Of a stretch of DNA of 8,852 nt, positions 6,166 through 8,852 are shown one piece after another; within the stretch, counting starts at the first letter, position 1; each line of letters opens with the position of its first letter. Position numbers and translations under genes: made by a program. Source of the DNA: UBA4655 sp964585575 (GTDB lineage: Bacteria; Planctomycetota; Planctomycetia; Pirellulales; UBA1268); the NCBI GenBank assembly GCA_964585575.1, contig CAZPEM010000135.1, forward strand, positions 1-8,852, given 5' to 3'. The notes beneath the pieces were generated by a model. The model had not been told where the DNA came from and did not search any database. It saw only the letters and a list, made by a program, of their open reading frames with translations.

Positions 6166-7254
6166 ATGAGCCGGTTCGTTCCTCGCCGCCCGCGGCTGCT
6201 TTGCGCGGTCGGAATGCTTCTCGCCGCGGCGATCTCGCCGCGATCGACCGCTGAGGAGGTCGTGGTGGACCTGCGAGGCGTCCTGACCCTGCCCGCGGAG
6301 GTGCTCGACGCCGAAGGCAGCCCCGCCCCGCTCACGGGGCTGAGCGGCATTGCTTGGATGGACGACGGCCGCTTTCTCGGCGTGATGGACAACAGCCGGT
6401 CCGTTCTCTCGTTTCGGCTCGAGCTGTCCGACGCCGGCGGGCCGGTCTCGGCTTCGGACTTTGCGATCTCGACCATCGCCGACCATCACGACTACGAGGA
6501 CGTCGTCTGGCTGCCACCACACGACGGCGCAACGCGTAAATCGGCGGTGGTCGCCTCGGCGGCCGGGCGGGTGCTTCTGTGCGAGGAGGATTCCCCCGGG
6601 ATCCACGCGTTCGATCTTTCGAGCGGGCGACGGCTCGCGAGCCTCGCGGTGCCCGAGATCTTTCGTCGCCGCCGGCCGAACCGTGGGTTCGAGTCGCTCG
6701 CGATCGATGCCGGAGGCCGCCACGTCTGGACGGCCAACGAGGAGCCGCTCGAGGTCGATGGGCCGCCGGTGACCGCCGATGCGGGGGGCATCGTGCGGCT
6801 GGCTCGCGTGCCGATCGCCCGCGGCGGCGGCGGCGACGCGGCGGCGACGATCCAGCACGCCTATCGCGTCGATCCGCCGCACCGCTTCGTGAAGCTGCTC
6901 GACGGGCCCGTCTTCTCGGGCGTGACGGCGATCGTCTGCCTCGCGCCCGACAGATTGCTCGTGCTCGAGCGCAGCGGCGGCGCCGGGCTGCCGCCGTTCG
7001 AGAGCCGGCTCTACGAGGTCTCGCTCGACGGCGCCGAGGACGTCTCCGGCGTGGGGGAGCGGCTTTTCGAGAAGGCATCGGCCGTGCTTGCCAAGCGGCT
7101 GCTCTGGAAGGGGCAACTCGGCATCAACCTCGAGGGGATCTGCCTCGGCCCCAATATCGCCGACGGCGGCAGGGCACTCGTCGGCATCGGCGACAACGGC
7201 GGACTCGACACACCGAGCAGGCTCGTCGTCTTCAGGCTGAAGAAGCGACCCTGA
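6166..7254 (+). CDS. Secreted esterase-like/phytase-like beta-propeller protein
   Basis: This encodes 362 residues. The ATG at 6166 follows the preceding stop by nine bases and has only a weak GGTAGAG upstream, so translation may depend on coupling to the lipoprotein gene. Residues 1-29 are a signal peptide ending in STA, so the product is exported. The sequence fits the 'esterase-like activity of phytase' family (PF13449-like), which forms a propeller. Supporting motifs are GLSGIAW with a following DDGRFLGVMDNS (58-77), NRGFESLAID (172-181), HVWTANEEPLE (186-196), NLEGICLGP (321-329) and the closing GIGDNGG (340-346). Length is usual for the family. True phytase or esterase activity has rarely been shown for such members, so the substrate (phosphate ester or other) is open. 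A short Gly/Asp-rich loop near residues 221-226 seems specific to this protein. Confidence 0.85.
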   Translation: MSRFVPRRPRLLCAVGMLLAAAISPRSTAEEVVVDLRGVLTLPAEVLDAEGSPAPLTGLSGIAWMDDGRFLGVMDNSRSVLSFRLELSDAGGPVSASDFAISTIADHHDYEDVVWLPPHDGATRKSAVVASAAGRVLLCEEDSPGIHAFDLSSGRRLASLAVPEIFRRRRPNRGFESLAIDAGGRHVWTANEEPLEVDGPPVTADAGGIVRLARVPIARGGGGDAAATIQHAYRVDPPHRFVKLLDGPVFSGVTAIVCLAPDRLLVLERSGGAGLPPFESRLYEVSLDGAEDVSGVGERLFEKASAVLAKRLLWKGQLGINLEGICLGPNIADGGRALVGIGDNGGLDTPSRLVVFRLKKRP

Positions 7255-7284
7255 TTCCCGCGACCCTGAAGAGGCGACAGCCCG

Positions 7285-7611
7285 CTACCAGCCCATCACC
7301 ATGTTCGACTCGATGACCTTGCGGGCCCGCTCGAGGTCGTCGCCGGTCTCCCGCATGTAGAGCCGGATCGCATGGACCTTGTCGCCGGCGGCCTTCGAGA
7401 GGCATTCCCTCGCCGTGTTGCACGGATCGCCGCGGTGATCGGTGAGACCGAGGGCCGATTTCGAGATGACCCACGTGTCGCGAGGCCGGCGGGTCAGCCG
7501 CTTCACTTCCTCGCCGGGGTAGGCGTCGTGCACGACCGCCCCCGCGGCCTGCTCGTCGCTGGCCCAGCAGATGATGATGTGGGCGCTCGTCTCGATCTCG
7601 AAGAGCGGCAT
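7285..7611 (-). CDS. Small conserved-looking protein with bL12 C-terminal-domain-like tail
   Basis: This encodes 108 residues. I chose the ATG at 7611-7609 because AAGGAAGGA lies about nine bases upstream and a plausible promoter precedes it. An earlier in-frame ATG (7719) would run back through that promoter and into the start of the divergent gene. There is no signal peptide or membrane segment, so the product is cytoplasmic. The N-terminal part (MPLFEIETSAHIIICW and onward to about residue 56) looks like a small alpha/beta fold with no motif I know. The tail, AGDKVHAIRLYMRETG (75-90) then DDLERARKVIES (91-102), follows the helix-turn-helix pattern of the bL12 C-terminal domain (xKIxAIKxxRExTGxxLxEAKxxVE), though the usual conserved Gly-Leu-Gly is absent. 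Cysteines at 15, 64 and 70 do not form a clear metal site. The gene is convergent with the propeller gene, 30 bp apart. Function is unknown. Confidence 0.75.
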   Translation of the reverse strand: MPLFEIETSAHIIICWASDEQAAGAVVHDAYPGEEVKRLTRRPRDTWVISKSALGLTDHRGDPCNTARECLSKAAGDKVHAIRLYMRETGDDLERARKVIESNMVMGW

Positions 7612-7653
7612 GAGGAACCATCCTTCCTTTCCGTGGGGGGCCGCCGAGCCCGC

Positions 7654-7683
7654 ACTGTAGTCAAACCCGAAAGCGTGCGTCAA
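7654..7683 (-). promoter_or_regulatory. Candidate sigma70-type promoter for the bL12-tail-like gene
   Basis: On the minus strand TTGACG (7683-7678) and TACAGT (7659-7654) are separated by 18 bp. The -35 matches five of six bases and the -10 four of six, including the key first, second and last positions. The predicted start near 7647 leaves a leader of about 36 bases containing the ribosome binding site. Confidence 0.45.
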
Positions 7684-7698
7684 ACCGACTCCGCCGGC

Positions 7699-7704
7699 TA
7701 TCAT
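7699..7704 (+). promoter_or_regulatory. Candidate -10 element for the TPR gene, suggesting a leaderless transcript
   Basis: TATCAT matches five of six -10 bases and ends only four bases before the tandem ATGATG at 7709-7714. Transcription would start at or beside the start codon. This fits the absence of any Shine-Dalgarno sequence before the gene. The -35 position (about 7676-7681) is poor and overlaps the -35 of the divergent promoter. Confidence 0.35.
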
Positions 7705-7708
7705 CGAA

Positions 7709-8674
7709 ATGATGTCCAACCGCCGCTACGACCCTCTCGGCTTTCCCATCCCAATCGACTTCGAGTCGGAGTCGCCGGTCCGTGAAGGCCCGGCCGCCGG
7801 TCCTGCGGAGAGGGTGTCGACGAGCGGTCGCGGAGGCCCGACGCCCGGCCGGGCCGGCCGCGGAAAGCGATTCTTCCTGCTGGCCGTGCTCGGCGCATGC
7901 GTCGTGCCGACGGTGCTCGGGCCGGTGATCCTGCCGGAGATCCGCGAGGGCGTGGTGCGATTTTCGCTCTGGAGGAGCGCGACGTTCGAGGTCGATGACG
8001 AGGCGGCCGCGGCGGCTGCCGAGATCGATCGAGCGATCCAGTGGCACGGCGACGACGCGGATCTCTACTGTCTGCGGGGAAGGCTCCTGCTGGAGGCCCG
8101 AGACCCCGCGGCCGCGATCCGCGATGCCGATCGCGCAGCCGCGGTCGACCCGCGGAGCGCCGAGCCGCTGCGGCTGAAGGCAATCGCCCACGTCTGCCTG
8201 GGCGACGCCGACGCGGCGATCGCGTGCGCCGACAAGGCGGTGTCGCTCGCCGGCGAAGCGGACCCGAGCGGCCTGAATTTCCGTGCCTACATCCGTGCGG
8301 TCGTGGGCCGCGAGATCCCGGAGGCGGTTCGCGACATCGAGCGGGCTTTGAACGCGACGGGCGAGGCGTCGCCCGAACTGCTCGACACGCACGGATTCCT
8401 GCTCCACCTCGCCGGCCGACAGGACGAGGCGCTCGCGACGATGGAGACGGCCATCGACGGCATGCGGCAGTCGCGTCGGCAGCTCGTCTTCACGGCAGGT
8501 CGGTTCGGGCGGACCGAGTTCGCCCGCAGGCTGCGGGCGGTCGATCACGCGATCGCCGTAATGCTCCACCACCGCGGCCTCATCCACGAGGCGGCGGGCC
8601 GCGAGCGGCAGGCCGCGGAGGATTTCGAGATGGCCCGGCGAAAGGGGTTCGATCCCTCGAGGGGGATTTTCTAG
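7709..8674 (+). CDS. Membrane-anchored TPR-repeat protein
   Basis: This encodes 321 residues, with ATG at 7709 or the adjacent ATG at 7712; no ribosome binding site precedes either. Residues 1-53 are polar, Pro/Gly/Arg-rich and probably disordered. A single hydrophobic segment (about 55-75, FFLLAVLGACVVPTVLGPVIL) preceded by RGRGKR predicts a membrane anchor, with the basic side in the cytoplasm and the rest outside. The remainder is tetratricopeptide-like helix pairs at roughly 117-150, 151-184, 189-218, 222-250 and 284-314. Recognisable units are YCLRGRLLLEARDPAAAIRD and LKAIAHVCLGDADAAIACAD. TPR arrays bind other proteins, so a scaffold role is likely but no partner is evident. The gene diverges from the bL12-tail-like gene and is followed by tRNA-Asp. 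Its stop lies in a terminator-like hairpin region. Confidence 0.85.
   Translation: MMSNRRYDPLGFPIPIDFESESPVREGPAAGPAERVSTSGRGGPTPGRAGRGKRFFLLAVLGACVVPTVLGPVILPEIREGVVRFSLWRSATFEVDDEAAAAAAEIDRAIQWHGDDADLYCLRGRLLLEARDPAAAIRDADRAAAVDPRSAEPLRLKAIAHVCLGDADAAIACADKAVSLAGEADPSGLNFRAYIRAVVGREIPEAVRDIERALNATGEASPELLDTHGFLLHLAGRQDEALATMETAIDGMRQSRRQLVFTAGRFGRTEFARRLRAVDHAIAVMLHHRGLIHEAAGRERQAAEDFEMARRKGFDPSRGIF
8652..8670 (+). terminator. Weak intrinsic-terminator-like hairpin overlapping the TPR gene's end
   Basis: ATCCC (8652-8656) pairs with GGGAT (8663-8667) around a six-base loop, and the sequence continues in T (8667-8670), just ahead of the TAG at 8672-8674. The stem is only five pairs and the T run is short, so termination may be partial. 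Its place between the TPR gene and the tRNA promoter supports the call. Confidence 0.3.
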
Positions 8675-8726
8675 GCCGGTTTCTTCAGGCGTGGAAATTT
8701 TGAGTTTCGCGGCCCGGAAGGGCTGC

Positions 8727-8732
8727 TATACT
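8727..8732 (+). promoter_or_regulatory. Candidate -10 element for tRNA-Asp
   Basis: TATACT matches five of six -10 bases, about 65 bp upstream of the tRNA. A TTGAGT at 8700-8705 resembles a -35, but the 21-bp gap is longer than the usual 16-18, so the -35 is unsettled. A GC-rich stretch follows the -10, as expected for a stable-RNA promoter region. Confidence 0.45.
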
Positions 8733-8740
8733 CTCCTGCT

Positions 8741-8769
8741 CGCGAGGCCCAGCCCGTTCACGGCTCGCG
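8741..8769 (+). other. Stem-loop in the tRNA-Asp 5' leader
   Basis: CGCGAG plus CC (8741-8749, with one bulged G) can pair with GGCTCGCG (8762-8769), making an eight-pair GC-rich stem with a loop of about 12 bases. It lies between the candidate transcription start and the mature tRNA 5' end at 8798, so it would be part of the precursor removed by RNase P. No T run follows, so it is not a typical terminator. Confidence 0.4.
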
Positions 8770-8797
8770 GCGGCAAACCTGCCGACCGCGGTCCCGA

Positions 8798-8852
8798 GGG
8801 GGTGTAGCTCAGTTGGTTAGAGCGCCAGCCTGTCACGTTGGAGGCCGCGGGT
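8798..8852 (+). tRNA. tRNA-Asp (anticodon GTC), 3' end beyond window
   Basis: The sequence follows the tRNA plan: acceptor 5' strand GGGGGTG (8798-8804), T8-A9, D-stem GCTC/GAGC (8807-8810 and 8820-8823) with loop AGTTGGTTA, and anticodon stem CCAGC/GTTGG (8825-8829 and 8837-8841). The loop CTGTCAC puts GTC at 8832-8834, which reads aspartate codons. The five-base variable loop AGGCC and the T-stem start GCGGG-T reach the window end. About 20 bases, including the acceptor 3' strand, are missing only because the window stops. Confidence 0.95.

Noticed and set aside
7245..7269. 10-bp direct repeat GCGACCCTGA spanning the propeller gene's stop (7245-7254 and 7260-7269)
   Set aside because: It is short, has no third copy or hairpin, and does not form a terminator between the convergent genes; probably a minor local duplication or chance.
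1..8852. Mobile element, CRISPR array or phage remnant
   Set aside because: I see no transposase-like frame, terminal inverted repeats, regularly spaced repeats or integrase. The tRNA-Asp at the right edge could be an integration site, but no attachment-type repeat is visible here.

Overview
The window is GC-rich DNA that looks like a chromosome segment from a planctomycete, most likely a Pirellulales-type member of Planctomycetota. The main reasons are a very large secreted 'Pirellula/Verrucomicrobium-type' dehydrogenase with a beta-propeller followed by HEAT-like repeats, a pair of planctomycete-style secreted helical proteins, and a Pro/Ser/Ala-rich envelope lipoprotein. Assignments rest on reading the translations by eye; no search was run. 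I see no transposase, phage gene, CRISPR array or rRNA.

Layout, left to right. (1) 1-2642, minus strand: the N-terminal 880 codons of a PVC-type membrane-bound dehydrogenase. It runs off the left edge, so the usual C-terminal cytochrome-c-like CxxCH domain cannot be seen. (2) 2643-2934: a 292-bp gap with a possible promoter and an 11-bp direct repeat. (3) 2935-4774, minus strand: two exported, mostly helical, LTxxQ-like proteins of 285 and 320 residues. They look like divergent paralogues. Their junction carries a 23-bp tandem duplication that creates an 8-codon mini-ORF with ATGA overlaps on both sides. (4) 4775-5067: a 293-bp divergent intergenic region with a candidate promoter for each direction. 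(5) 5068-7254, plus strand: a low-complexity lipoprotein and, 9 bp downstream, a secreted phytase-like/esterase-like beta-propeller protein, probably one operon. (6) 7285-7611, minus strand: a 108-residue cytoplasmic protein whose C-terminus resembles the C-terminal domain of ribosomal protein bL12. (7) 7709-8674, plus strand: a membrane-anchored TPR protein, divergent from the previous gene. The two share a 97-bp spacer with overlapping candidate promoters, and the TPR gene may be leaderless. (8) 8675-8852: a promoter, a hairpin-containing leader and the 5' part of tRNA-Asp(GTC), cut by the right edge.

Five of the seven main products carry an export signal or lipobox and one more has a membrane anchor, so the region mostly serves the cell envelope or periplasm. 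No single pathway ties the genes together. The two least explained items are the co-translated secreted pair with its duplicated junction and the bL12-tail-like small protein.
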